From Pinus tabuliformis (lineage: Eukaryota; Streptophyta; Pinopsida; Pinales; Pinaceae): a DNA stretch of 64,000 nucleotides. Both the position numbers and the translations under genes were made by a program. Shown here piece after piece: positions 1 through 10,564 of the stretch. The DNA is taken from contig CM062815.1 of assembly GCA_031772625.1 (NCBI GenBank), positions 602,194,505-602,258,504 of the forward strand, written 5' to 3'. Position 1 is the first letter of the stretch. Each line of letters opens with the position of its first letter. Under the pieces are notes generated by a model that saw nothing but the letters and a program-made list of their open reading frames with translations, made no database searches and had not been told where the DNA came from.

Positions 1-628
1 ATTTAAAATTTTAATTTATGAGTTAATGTGATTTATAGTGTTGTAAGCAGCCAATGCTTCTTTAAAAAGTCAGGGAATATATAATGAATATTTAATTTTA
101 ATACGTGTAAAAATTGTTATTTTTAATAAATAATTTAAAGTGGGAAAAAATTGTAAAATTAAGTATTTTGTATAGAAGTAAAATGAGTTTTAAATAAATT
201 TATAATTTGAATATTAAAACTATCGGAAAAATTATATTAGAAAAATTTTGTGAAATATTTTGAACCAACAAATATGATTCATAATTAATCAAGTAATTAT
301 AAAAATTTCGAAACACTTTTTACTCTCTATTTTTTTATAAAAAACGAAATCATCATCATATTATAGTTATTAATACTACACTATTCATACACAATAAATA
401 AATAAAAATATATATAAACTCACGTATAACTAAATTAAAATTCCTAATATGATATAAACCATGAAATTATGATATAAACCATGAAATTAAATATTTTATT
501 CAAAATATAATTAATAACTATCTCCTCACTTTACAAAAGTGCTGAAAATGTTTGATATATCAGGGCACAGCCGGTTCTAAGTTCATATTTCATATATATT
601 AGGGCATAGCCGGTTACTTATCATCAAT
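1..628. other. AT-rich intergenic flank
   Basis: Very AT-rich sequence with no supportable gene. A 20-bp direct duplication (unit ATGATATAAACCATGAAATT) lies at about 448-487. Two partial copies of a GGGCAYAGCCGGTT motif at about 563 and 602 lead into the minisatellite that follows. Short reading frames here have no family resemblance. Confidence 0.6.
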
Positions 629-828
629 ACAGGTAAGGATAGTTGGCAGTCAACATTGCTGTGGAAGATCTGATTGTGGAATCCAAGTAAGGACTGACGG
701 CAATCAACATTGATATGGAAGATCTGATTGTGGAATAAAGGTAAGGATAGACGGCCGTCAACGGTGATTGTGGAATACAGGTAAGGATAGATGGCAGTGA
801 ACATGGGTGTGGAAGAATAGATTGTGAT
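629..828. repeat. 54-bp minisatellite, about 3.7 copies
   Basis: Four consecutive copies begin at 629, 683, 737 and 777. Each opens with RGTAAGGAYWG and runs through a GTGGAAGATCTGATTGTGGAAT segment. Copies one and two are 54 bp. Copy three is 40 bp because it lacks an internal 14 bp. Copy four is degenerate at its end. The two short minus-strand frames over this region simply reflect the repeat and are not called as genes. Confidence 0.85.
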
Positions 829-1203
829 CGCAATTTTAAAAGGAATTGTATATTTTGGATTTTTTGGTGTTGGAATTAATGGAAAATTTTGAGGTGAAAT
901 ATTGATTTGTGTTATTTAAATTTGTTTTTTGTTTTTTGAATGTATATATAAATTTAATATTTTGAAAATATTTTAGAGCATTTCGATTGTGCAGGGGTTA
1001 CCAATCAAACTTGTGATTTCAATAAATTTTTATTAAATTTTAAAAAAATTAAACTGGAAAACCCCATAAAAAACTTCTAAAAAATCTCACAAAAAATAAT
1101 TAAAAAACCTTCCAAAAAATCTCACTAAAAATAACTAAAATTTAAATTAAAAAACCTATGTATTAAAATAGAGCGGCATCCATATTTTGTGAGTATCCAT
1201 ATA

Positions 1204-1405
1204 ACCTAGTGACACAGCTCTTGGTGACGGTCGGTGTGCGAGGACGTTGAATATTCATGTAGTCCAATGAGACAGCTCAGTCGGTAATTGTCAATGAGCG
1301 AGGAGGTTGGTCCCGGATTCAAGTTTTGAAAAATATAATCAAGTTGATGACGAACGGTGAGCGAGGACGTTGGTCCCGGGTTCAAGGCTTGAAAAATATA
1401 ATCAA
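1204..1405 (+). mobile_element. tRNA-derived SINE-like segment
   Basis: At about 1273 there is an A-box-like AGCTCAGTCGG. It is followed by a B-box-like GGTCCCGGATTCAAG at about 1310, the order and spacing of an RNA polymerase III promoter derived from a tRNA. The B-box half and its tail (TTGAAAAATATAATCAA) are repeated about 65 bp further on at about 1351-1400. A GAGTATCC motif occurs on both sides (about 1191 and 1422). A proper tRNA cloverleaf cannot be folded, so this is a SINE relic or tRNA-like remnant, not a tRNA gene. It lies just upstream of the receptor-kinase start. Confidence 0.45.
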
Positions 1406-1514
1406 AGTGACGAAAAAGTGAGAGTATCCGTGTATTAAGATCCATTCAAATCCATTCATTTGTTCTTGAGATCAATTCAAATCCATTCATTTGCTCTTGA
1501 GAGAAATTTAGTTC

Positions 1515-3460
1515 ATGCGAAAGAGAAGAATGGTGATGCTCCCATCTCGCAGCCTCCTCCTGATAGCCTTCAGCTACCTAATAATACCACTTTTTGCCGC
1601 ACAGACCATGGAGGAGGATCATCGAAACACCACTTTCGTTTTCGACAGATTCAATAGAAGCAGTTTATTCTTGGGAGGGGTTGCTTCAGTCATGCCCTTC
1701 GAACCCGTGCTTGTCCTTACAAATCAATCGAATTTCATTTCAGGCCGCGCGCTGTATTCAATTCCCGTGCAGATGAAAAGCAATGAGACAGTTTCCTCCT
1801 TCAGCACTACCTTCGTTTTCTCAATGGTGCCTCGTCCCTCTGAGGCGGGGGGTCACGGAATAGCCTTCGTCATGATGCCCCACATATCTCCCGTCGGCGG
1901 TCTGCCAGCCCACTTTTTGGGCTTGCTAAATATCACCAGCTGCGGGCAGGCATCCAATCACTTGTTTGCAGTGGAGTTCGACACGGCCAGGAGTGTGGAA
2001 TTCAATGACCCAGACGCCAACCACGTGGGCGTGGACATCAACGATCTCAAGTCAGTGGTGACCGAGCCTGCTGGGTACTGGAGCGGGGAGGACAGCTTCC
2101 ATGGATTGAACCTCAAGAGTGGAAGGAACATACAGGTCTGGATCGATTACAATCATGCACAAAGCCGCCTCAACGTTACCATCACATTGGCCGGCTTGCC
2201 GAGACCTCAGAGACCGTTGATATCTCTGAAAATCGACCTCCACAACGTTCTGCAAGAGAAGATGTTTGTTGGATTTTCAGCGGCCACAGGAGTCTTCGTG
2301 GAAGACCATTACGTTCTGGCGTGGAGCTTCACCACCGAAGGCACGGCGCCGCCCCTCGATGTGTCGCGTCTCCCTTCATTTGCGAATATGTATTCGAAAC
2401 GTACGGACCCCGGACTCATAGCCGGTATCACCGTGGCGACTGTTGTTCTCGTCTCACTGGCTGTTGGCACGGCCCTGATTCTGAGAAGAGCGAGAAACAG
2501 GGAAACGATTGAGGAATGGGAGCAGGAGTACTGGCCCCATAGATTCACTTACGAGGAGCTCAGCATTGCCACCAGCAGATTCCGGTCTGATAACGTTTTG
2601 GGGCAAGGGGGTTTTGGCAAGGTTTACAAGGGCGTTCTCCCCAGCAGCGGCCAAGAAGTAGCAGTGAAATGCATAATGAAGGAGTTCACGGGGGAATGAA
2701 AGGGTTTGTCGCAGAGATCTCGAGCATGGGACGCCTACAGCACCGCAACCTGGTTCATCTCCGGGGCTGGTGCCGGAGGCAAAAGCAATTATTCATCGTT
2801 TACGACTACATGCCCAACCGCAGCTTGGATAATTTCATATTCGGGAACCCAACAACAGTCCTGCCGTGGGATCGGCGATACGCGATCCTGAAGGGCGTGG
2901 CGGCGGGGCTGCTGTATCTGCACGAGGGATGGGAGAAAATGGTGATCCACAGAGACATCAAGTCGAGCAACGTGCTTCTGGATTCCGAGCACAACGGGCG
3001 GCTAGGAGACTTTGGACTCGCTCGGCTTTATGATCACAGCGAGAATCCTCAGACGACGCATGTGGTGGGAACGCTGGGTTACATAGCGCCGGAGCTGATA
3101 CACACGGGGAAGGCCTCTCCCAGATCGGACGTATTCAGTTTCGGGGTTTTGCTGTTGGAGGTGGCATGCGGAAGGAGACCCGTGGATCTGTCGAAGGACG
3201 CCGAGGAAACGATTTTGGTTGAGTGGGCGTGGCAGCTGTACAGCGAGGGCAGGCTCGTGGAGGCATCGGATCCAAAGCTGGGGAAGGACAGCTATGACGT
3301 GGGCGAGATGGAGAAGGTGCTGAAATTGGGGTTGTTGTGTTGTCACCCGGAGCCGGAGAGAAGACTGGAAATGCAGCATGTTTGTGAAATACTGGAAGGC
3401 GAAGCTCCCCTTCCCGACATCTGCATGGATTCATTAGAAGTGAGTATTATGTGTTCTTAA
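1515..3460 (+). pseudogene. L-type lectin receptor-like kinase, one-base frameshift
   Basis: Intronless plasma-membrane receptor kinase of the plant legume-lectin (LecRK) family. From ATG 1515 the protein has a hydrophobic signal peptide (about residues 8-27) and a legume-lectin ectodomain (about 38-275) with the metal-site run VEFDT...[15 protein letters not shown] membrane segment follows (about 300-323), then the kinase with its glycine loop [12 protein letters not shown] (362-373) and VAVK lysine (385). The frame breaks at a GGGGG run (2690-2694) and hits TGA at 2697. The rest of the kinase is open in the next frame to 3460, with HRDIKSSN (Asp codon 2954-2956), DFGLAR (Asp 3008-3010) and GTLGYIAPEL. 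One missing G explains everything, so this is either a very young pseudogene or a sequencing or assembly error. In LecRKs the lectin region senses extracellular signals in defence or development; no ligand can be inferred here. Confidence 0.9.
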
Positions 3461-3694
3461 CCCATAGTTTGCCTTTCTCGGGTAATATGGTAATAAGTTT
3501 TGGGAGTATACGTCGGGCAGTTCAGAAGGTATACGCTCAATTCAGCCTTCGTTAATTCAAACTCGCAGCAGGTTTCAATGGTCGAATACTGTATGCTGCG
3601 GTCCACGGACTTTTCCATCGCGTCTTCTAAGATAACCCTCGAAACAAAATTGAAAATGGTTTCTTTTTATTTATATATTTATTGTAAATATTAA
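3461..3694 (+). other. possible decayed receptor-kinase tail
   Basis: The frame used by the second half of the kinase passes the stop at 3458-3460 and two adjacent stops near 3490. It then stays open to 3694 with a serine/threonine-rich stretch (SMVEYCMLRSTDFSIASSK). LecRKs often carry such a variable Ser-rich C-terminal tail, so the annotated end may be an early stop. This is inference from frame agreement and composition only. Confidence 0.3.
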
Positions 3695-4193
3695 TATAAT
3701 TTTTATTAATATTATATTATTTCTTTAATTGCTCGAGTTACAATGGTTTTCCCACTAATAAAAAACTATTATCTCTTTTGATACACAAAAAAAACTATTC
3801 TCTTCTGAAAATCTTAAAAAATATTTTAGAATTTCCTCAAATTGAACTACATATCATAAATATCATAACTATCTTTTTCCAACATTTAGCGTAAAGCTGT
3901 AAGGAAAAGCATTTTGTTGCAAATAAGTTTCTAATAAATTATCTTAATTAGTATACTATTTAAATTGGTAAATGCAACAAAGGAGATGTGCACACTACAT
4001 GGTTAAGTTATTTTAAATTATATTATATATTTTTAAATTGGTTTTTACCTTATCGTGAAAAAGTGTATTTGAATTGTTTTTAAAAGTTTTTTTAAACTTT
4101 AAAAAACACATAAAAGATAATAAATTATTTTAAACCATTGATTTTTTTTCTTCGTTTCTTATTAATTTATGGTCTTTTTTTCTCCACCAATGT

Positions 4194-4301
4194 AAACTTG
4201 TTCCATAAGTTGCATTTAAATAGACCAGTAAAGTCCAGGAAAAAATTAAAACTTGTTCCATAAGTTGCATTTAAATAGACCAGTAAAGTCCAGGAAAAAA
4301 T
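4194..4301. repeat. 54-bp direct tandem duplication
   Basis: Two essentially identical 54-bp units begin at 4194 and 4248, each starting AAACTTGTTCCATAAGTTGC. A third diverged copy of the middle part lies at about 4325-4370. No coding potential. Confidence 0.9.
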
Positions 4302-4440
4302 TAGGGCTTAGATATATGTATTTTCAAGTTGCATTTAAAATATACCTGTAAAGTCCAAGAAAAATTAAGGCCTAGATATATGTATTTTTAGCACTTACAC
4401 TTCTAGGGCCTAGACATATATATTATTAGCACTCATACTT

Positions 4441-4925
4441 ATAGGACATATGTATCATTAGCACATGACATTTTATTGAGAGATCTTATTTCTATTTACA
4501 TTTAATTTTAAATGTCATTATTATATTTTTTAATATTTATGTGTATTATTGCTTAATTGTATTTATTATTCCATTACTATGTATTTAAACTTTCTTGAAA
4601 CATAGAACCATAATTTTTCATAAAACCTATACAATAAGTTTGATTAATGTATAAATGAACTTATATATATATATTACTCAATTTATAGGGCATATGTATC
4701 ATTAGCTCATGACATTTTCTTGAGAGATTATCTTATTTCTATGTACATTTAATTTTAAATGCCATTATTATATTTTTAATGTCTGTGTGTATTATTGCTT
4801 AATTGTATTTATTATTCCATCATTATGTAGTTAAATCTTCTTGAAACATAGAACCATAATTTTTCGTAAAACCTATACAATGAGTTTGATTAATGTCTAA
4901 ATGAACTTAAAAACATAATTGTGTA
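4441..4925. repeat. 244-bp tandem duplication
   Basis: A unit starting ATAGGACATATGTATCATTA at 4441 is repeated at 4685 (ATAGGGCATATG...). Similarity runs to about 4920 through shared TTGAAACATAGAACCATAAT and TTTGATTAATGT segments. A short TA run separates the copies. AT-rich, non-coding and of unknown origin. Confidence 0.8.
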
Positions 4926-5920
4926 GCTTACATGACATCATAGTTACTTGCTTCCATTGGCCATTTATATGATATATCCAAATATAGGGTCATGATGAGA
5001 GAGTACTACTCAAGTGGCATTAGTAAGGAAGAGATGAAAAATATGAATATAAACAAAACTAGTATTGTTCTTGTTCACTGACCTTAGAACCAAACACTTA
5101 CTTAGTTCAAGAAAGAGGCATCATTCCATGGACTAGTGCACATCCCAACATGGAGAGACAACTAGATGGATTAATAGATTATGGTATTTGGAAAACCTCC
5201 TTACAATAATAGAGAGGTTCCATTGTATTCTTTTGGGAATTATGTGCAACTGAGTTCATTCTAAGTCTCCATGCCAATTATTTTGACATTGGAGAATTTT
5301 AGGGATCGGTCTTAGCTTTTCTCAAGACCAAGCAACTACCACACATAACCCACTGAGAAGGTAGCTCATTCCTAAATTATTTTTAATACCCCTTCACACC
5401 TCATCCCACCCCCTAGCCACCCCACCTCAAAGATGGGATTCAAGTTGCTACTATTACAATATCATCCTTGACACGTAGTATTGTATTTGTGACAACTTCC
5501 CATCAAGAGCCATCATCTAATGTTGTTATACAATTGTCTCTAAGTAGGGACTTTAGATCAAATAGCCATTCTAATTCTAGCACAATTGTTAACACAAAAA
5601 TCTTGAGAAAACTGTAAATTTCCAGGACTTGAACCTATGACCATATGATCTTTTGGGTGTGTTTGGGCATTGTCATTTTCATTTTTTTGAGTTTAATTAA
5701 TATTTATATAAAAGCTACAAAAAATATTTGAGTCGTGAAGTAAGCTAACACTGTATAAAGTTATTGAAAAACCATGAAGAAATTCAATTTTCCTGACCTT
5801 CATCCAATTCCTACCATCCTTGAATTAGCTAAAAAATCCAAGATAACATGAGAGGGAGTATTGGATGATGTTATTGTCTCATTTGACTCTTGTGATTACT
5901 TCGTAGAATTTATCGTCTTA
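4926..5920. other. unassigned sequence before gypsy element 1
   Basis: I recognise no gene or element here. The stretch is AT-rich with scattered stops in all frames and ends at the TATCC target site of the next element. Confidence 0.5.
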
Positions 5921-5925
5921 TATCC

Positions 5926-6546
5926 TAATCCGAATTTAAAAAAGAACGTAATAAATTACAGAGATAACCATAAATACAGATATGCAGTGGAAATAATACT
6001 TCATTTCATTACTGTAAAATACTGAAATATTCTTACAAACAGAAATGGAAAAAAACTAGCTAGGGAGATGGTAGCTTATCTCTGAGAAGAGATGTGGCGG
6101 CTACATGCCTCTGAACTATGTTACAATGAGGCTCAAAGGCCTATTTATTGTTGAGAAACAATGGAAAACCCTTAACATTCCAAAACCTAACCCTAGAAGA
6201 TGAAACGCCAAATTGTGGGCCCCGTTTGGGTAAATTGATATATCAATTTCCCGAGGTCGTAATTTTGGCGTACAATCTCCGTTTGACGCGTACGATAGCT
6301 CGTTAGAAATATCTATCTGAGAACTACCACTTTGGGAAGGGCAACACTCGTCCATGGACCCATGTTGCCCCCAGATTTCCCAAAAAACGTCGTTTAGGGC
6401 CTCAAAATGGCTCCGGAAGTTCAGGACCCGAAAAACTGCTAAAAATAGTAAACTGTGCTACAATTTAGGAAACTAAAAAACTGAAAGAGATAGTTGTGGG
6501 GGTCCAAATGGGATAGGTGGGTGGCCACCAACATCCACCTAGATCA
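5926..6546 (-). repeat. 3' LTR of gypsy element 1
   Basis: 621 bp. On the minus strand it opens TGATCTAGGTGGATGTTGG. It aligns without gaps to 8653-9273. The far end has mutated, so the terminal CA of the partner LTR is TA here. Confidence 0.92.
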
Positions 6547-6900
6547 TTCCTCCCCCTTTAGGAAGCAATGGTCCCCATTGCGTTGAGTTCCACCCTAAGA
6601 TAAGGAAGCTACTACTGAGTTGGGTCTCTGGTGAGCTGTTCTGCAATCTCTGATGTGTCTAGTAATGGTGGGAAGCATGGTCGGCGATGGTCCACATTGA
6701 ACACTCGGTGCACGCGAAGGAATGGAGGAATGTTGTGCATCAAAGCATTATTTCCCATAGCCTTGGTAATGGTGTAAGTACCATGTCAGTGTGATCGGAG
6801 CTTCTGATGGGCTCTTGTAAGGCTTTCTTTTTACAGATGCAGCCAGACCTTATTGCCCACCTGAAGTTTGTGTGGTACCCCTGTAGGTGAGGAGAGGTTG
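6547..6900 (-). pseudogene. integrase C-terminal remnant, gypsy element 1
   Basis: Between the polypurine tract and the protease frame, the minus strand encodes the integrase C-terminal (GPY/F-type) region. It opens with LQVGNKVWLHL and a following stop where the sister element reads LQKE. Comparison with 17850-17920 of the sister element shows that the sequence jumps here from just after the protease directly to this integrase tail. Confidence 0.7.
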
Positions 6901-7445
6901 TTCCTGTGTTCTTTCATGACCGTATCCCTCTGTTGCCGCTGCTGCGTGGAGGAACCCTTCACAGGGGTCTTGGATGTAGCAACGATCTTCCCCTTACATT
7001 GGGAGTGAATTAGACAGAAAATGAATTTCCTAGTCTGGGAGATGAGCTTGCTGCCTTTCTTAATAGAGATCAAAGAGGTGGCGGTAGGTGGGGCTACCTC
7101 TGGTATCCTGTATAATGAATTATTCAAAGAAATAATGACAGCACGAGGCCTTGACTCATACATAGCATGTCGCCTCCACAAGTATGGTTGGCCTAATAGT
7201 ACATCACAAACATCCAGAGGTGTAACATCACACAATACCTCATCTCTGACGGGCTTGTTGCTGTAGGGAAGGCGGCATTGCTGGCGAACTTTGAGATCTC
7301 GTCCTTCATGAAGCCACCCGATACTGTACGGCTGCGGGTGTGGTGTAGTTGATAAGCCTAACCACTTCACGACCTCTGCTGGAATGAGGTTCTTTTGGCT
7401 GCCACTGTCGACAATGAATTGCAGCGGCGAACCCTTCACCCACAT
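6831..7445 (-). CDS. retropepsin domain of gypsy element 1
   Basis: 204-residue open stretch with an aspartic-protease active site, FIVDSGSQKNLI, near its start. Past the DVLLGQPYLW motif it runs into a linker and ends in the integrase tail. Retroviral-type protease cleaves the Gag-Pol polyprotein. It shares a frame with the upstream gag region and is separated from it by a single stop at about 7497. The catalytic Asp-Ser-Gly triplet is intact. The region between the protease and the integrase tail shows a clean in-frame deletion. An active product is unlikely because gag upstream is broken. Confidence 0.8.
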   Translation of the reverse strand: MWVKGSPLQFIVDSGSQKNLIPAEVVKWLGLSTTPHPQPYSIGWLHEGRDLKVRQQCRLPYSNKPVRDEVLCDVTPLDVCDVLLGQPYLWRRHAMYESRPRAVIISLNNSLYRIPEVAPPTATSLISIKKGSKLISQTRKFIFCLIHSQCKGKIVATSKTPVKGSSTQQRQQRDTVMKEHRNNLSSPTGVPHKLQVGNKVWLHL

Positions 7446-7496
7446 CTGTGAGTGGAAAAGACGTTCCCCCTCCTCTAGATCTTCAGGTTCATTCTT

Positions 7497-8521
7497 CTAG
7501 GTCTTGGCAGTGGCAACAGTGATGATGGGATCCACATCAATGATCTGCTTCCCTTTGCCATTCCCCTTGTCGGGTTCTGACTCAGGGTCGGGACATGCAT
7601 CTGATTCCGAAGCCTTCAACTCGGCCACCAGCGACTGCTTGGTCCGACACTCACTTGTGTTATGAGTGGGACTCTTTTGGAACTCACACCACTTTCTTGT
7701 GTCCTTCTTCGACTTCGTGGTGTTGTTCTTTTCTTGCGGCTTCAACGGGTTGTCTTGGGTCACCCCGCCTTGGATTTGTCCTTTGGGCTTCGGATTTGCA
7801 GATCCAAAGTCTCGCTTCTTCTGTTTTAAATTTTTCTCGATTTTGATAGCATACCGGTATGTCGTGTCGAGCGAGGATATGTTTAGGAACTCCATCTCAT
7901 CCTGGATGTATCTGTGTAGGCAGCCGCGGTATTTAAGTACCAAATGTAGCTCAGAGTCCTTGATACCCAACTGTGTGCGAAGGGGATGAAAAATGTTTGT
8001 GAACTCTGGCACATCTTGGTCCTGCCCCTGCCGCAGTGTGGTCCATCTGATGTGTTTGTCCTCATAGCTTTTGATAGGGTAGTACTGCTCCTTGACGGCA
8101 TCCCGAAATGAATCCTAAGTGGGTGCGGCTAAAAATAGTGAGCCCATATTTTCACCCTTCTGCTCGCAGTAGGTTTCCCACTAGTCCTTGACGTGGGGGG
8201 CTGCTTTGAGAAGAGCGAAAACAATCTTTTCCCACCTCGAAAATTCATCAACAGAAAAATATCCTTCTAGTAGATTTAACCATTTATCTATGGCATCTGC
8301 GTCTATCTGACCTCGAATATGGGGATTTCAAAATTAACTTGTACCTTAAACGGTGTGGCATTTCCAGAGTAGCTGTTGGAAGTCGATGCATCACATATGG
8401 GTAGCCGCTGAAGGATCTGCGCAAAGTTGTCCATCATCGCGTTCCTTTGTCACTCGAGGGCTTCTTCGAGCAAGATTTTCATAGGATCTCCTGCCCCCTC
8501 ATCTTTCTTCTCATCTGCCAT
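7497..8521 (-). pseudogene. gag of gypsy element 1 (interrupted)
   Basis: A gag reading region starts at an ATG at 8519-8521 (MADEKKDEGAGDPMKIL). It runs through the retrotrans_gag core (INKWLN/LLEGYFS-like and LRTQLGIKDSELHLVLKYRG) to a variant zinc knuckle CEFQKSPTHNTSEC near 7650 and an acidic tail. The first part has at least three stops: a TGA soon after the start, one in KD*WETY and one in PT*DSF. The last 171 residues (7497-8012) are open. The knuckle has Gln where the sister copies carry His/Asn-type residues, so zinc binding is doubtful. Gag packages element RNA in cytoplasmic particles. Confidence 0.75.
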
Positions 8522-8640
8522 AGGAGGCCATCGGGATTTTCGAGGCTGGTCTTGTAAAGGTTCGACTAGTTCAAGCCCTAACTCCTTATATCCCAACCTC
8601 GTTGGGGACATGCAAAGAAAAACGGAGAAAAAGCATACTA

Positions 8641-8651
8641 CTCTGATACCA
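8641..8651 (-). promoter_or_regulatory. tRNA-Met primer-binding site, element 1
   Basis: The minus strand reads TGGTATCAGAG, the complement of the initiator-tRNA-Met 3' end used by many plant LTR elements. It lies one base internal to the 5' LTR and fixes element orientation. Confidence 0.85.
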
Positions 8652-8652
8652 C

Positions 8653-9273
8653 TGATCTGGATTTAAACAAGAACGCAATAAATTACAGAGATAACCATAA
8701 ATACATATATGTAGTGGAAATAATACTTCATTTCATTACTGTAAAATACTGAAATATTCTTACAAACAGAAATGGAAAGAAACTAGCTAGGGCGATGGTA
8801 GCTTATCTCTGAGAAGAGATGTGGCGACTACATGCCTCTAAACTGTGTTACAATGAGGCTCGAAGGCCTATTTATTGTTGAGAAATAATGGAAAACCCTT
8901 AACATTCCAAAACCTATCCCTAGAAGATGAAACGCCAAATTGTGGGCCTCGTTTGGGTAAATTAGTACATCAATTTTCCGGGGTCGTAACTTTGGCGTAT
9001 GATCTCCGTTTGACGCGTACGATAGCTCGTTAGAAAGATCTATATGAGAACTACCACTTTAGGAAGGGCAACATCGGTCCATCGACCCATGTTTCCCCCA
9101 GATTTCCCAAAAAACGTCGTTTAGGGCCTCAAAACTGCTTTGGAAGTTCAGGACCTGAAAAACTCCTAAAAATAGTAAACTGTGCTAGAATTTAGGAAAC
9201 TGAAAAACTAAAAGAGACAGTTGTGGGAGTCCAAATGGGATAGGTGGGTGGCCACCAACATCCACCTAGATCA
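8653..9273 (-). repeat. 5' LTR of gypsy element 1
   Basis: 621 bp with TG...CA termini on the minus strand (TGATCTAGG ... CCAGATCA). A shorter internal copy of the family LTR consensus is shared with 16803-17415 and 21986-22598. Promoter and polyadenylation signals are expected here, but none could be pinned down confidently. Confidence 0.92.
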
Positions 9274-9278
9274 TATCC

Positions 9279-9920
9279 CAAATATTCTTTTTGGAACATC
9301 CCATGATCCTTGGTAGGCCATGGCTTGCTACCACAAATGCTTTTATAAGTTGCAAATCTAGAAATATTTTTAGTTCACAGGGGGATTTAATGAAACAAGA
9401 GACCTTATACCCACCTAAATAATCCATCACTTAGTTAGAAAATACTCTATGGTATGACAATGCCAACAGTGATGGAGAATTTGTAAAATCATATTTGCAA
9501 TAGATCAAGTAATGAACTTCAAAGAGAACATGGAGGAAAGCCAAATGAACACTTTCCTCTACAATTTAGATTTTACATAGAATTTTAATTTGTGTTATCT
9601 TTAGTTAAATCAAATTTTGGAGGTTGATGTGTAGGAAAATAGTGTTTCAACATCCCCTTCTACATTTTGTAATATTGTGGCAGCCACCACATAGAAGGAA
9701 TAGTGCTACAACATGCCCATTGGTATCAACCAAAGTGAATTTTTGCATATAAGTTCTCAACTTACTGAATCCTAGCAGGAAAAATTGATCCAAGTCCCAC
9801 AAAAAAAAATCAAGTGCTTTTGTATGATACTACCATGAAATTAAAGGTATACACCTTAACACTTGCTCTCATCATATCTATATTCAGAGTGATTCCCATC
9901 TTATTAGGTAACCCCAAAGG
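9279..9920. other. unassigned decayed sequence
   Basis: It joins gypsy element 1 to the next RT remnant. No domain is readable. It may belong to the same decayed plus-strand element as the following RT segment. Confidence 0.4.
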
Positions 9921-10550
9921 CATATGAACCTAGCCCTTAAAGAAGTAGTTAAAGATGAATTGCAAAAGCTTCTTGATGCCAAATTTATCCATCAAATAGG
10001 TCTCACCTATTGCAGTAGTTCCCAAGAAGAATGGTAAATAGAAAATTTATGGATTTCCAAGATTTAAACAAAGCCACCATGAAGGAATATTTGCATCTTC
10101 CATTCATTGACCAAGCTCTAGACAACCTAGCAAACAAGCTGTATTATTTTATTTTTGGATGGTTTTAGTGGCTATCATCAAATATAGATTGCACTAAATG
10201 ATCAATACAAAACCACATTCACAAACCCATGGGGTACATTCACTTATTGAGTGTTGTATTTTGGATCATTTAATGCTCTGGCACATCCCAGAGAATAGCA
10301 CTATGAATCTTTTCAAACTTAATCCATAATCATGTTGCAATGTACATGGATGATTTTATTGTTTATGGTGACTAATTTGAGGAAGCATTAGAGAATATTG
10401 GAAACTTCTTAATCAAATTCCAAGCAACTAACATTTCCTTAAGTAATGAAAAATGTTGCATGTTGTTAAATAAAGGTGTTGGACTTTGAGATATTATCTC
10501 TTCTGTAGGGATTGAGGTAGATTAAAAAAAAGAGAAGTAATTTCAAAGCT
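9920..10550 (+). pseudogene. Ty3/gypsy reverse transcriptase relic
   Basis: On the plus strand, spread over two or three frames, a Ty3-type RT can be followed. It has an LKEVVKDELQKLLDAKFIH-like fingers start (about 9935), then FQDLNKATMKEYFHLPFIDQ and DGFSGYHQIQIALNDQYKTTFTNPWGTF (about 10055-10240). The active-site box MYMDDFIVYGD lies at about 10340 and is followed by an EKC-type thumb motif near 10450. Frameshifts and stops between blocks rule out expression. No LTRs or target duplications could be assigned, and the 3' part is cut off at the copia repeat beginning at 10565. Confidence 0.75.
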
Positions 10551-10564
10551 TCAAATATTTAAAA

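Larger units (their letters stand above)
5921..9278 (-). mobile_element. Ty3/gypsy element 1 with RT-IN deletion
   Basis: A structurally complete LTR element of 3348 bp (5926-9273), flanked by a perfect TATCC target-site duplication (5921-5925 and 9274-9278). It reads on the minus strand. Its order is 5' LTR 8653-9273, primer-binding site TGGTATCAGAG (8641-8651, initiator tRNA-Met type), gag, protease, integrase tail, polypurine tract TAAAGGGGGAGGAA (6547-6560), 3' LTR 5926-6546. RT, RNase H and the integrase core are missing, so it is non-autonomous. The two 621-bp LTRs differ at about 43 positions by hand count (about 7%). It belongs to the same family as the element at 16803-22598. Confidence 0.93.

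Noticed and set aside
583..833. Minus-strand frames of about 70 residues
   Set aside because: They are translations of the 54-bp minisatellite and shift phase with it.
1262..1330. Functional tRNA gene
   Set aside because: A-box and B-box like motifs exist, but acceptor and anticodon stems cannot be formed.
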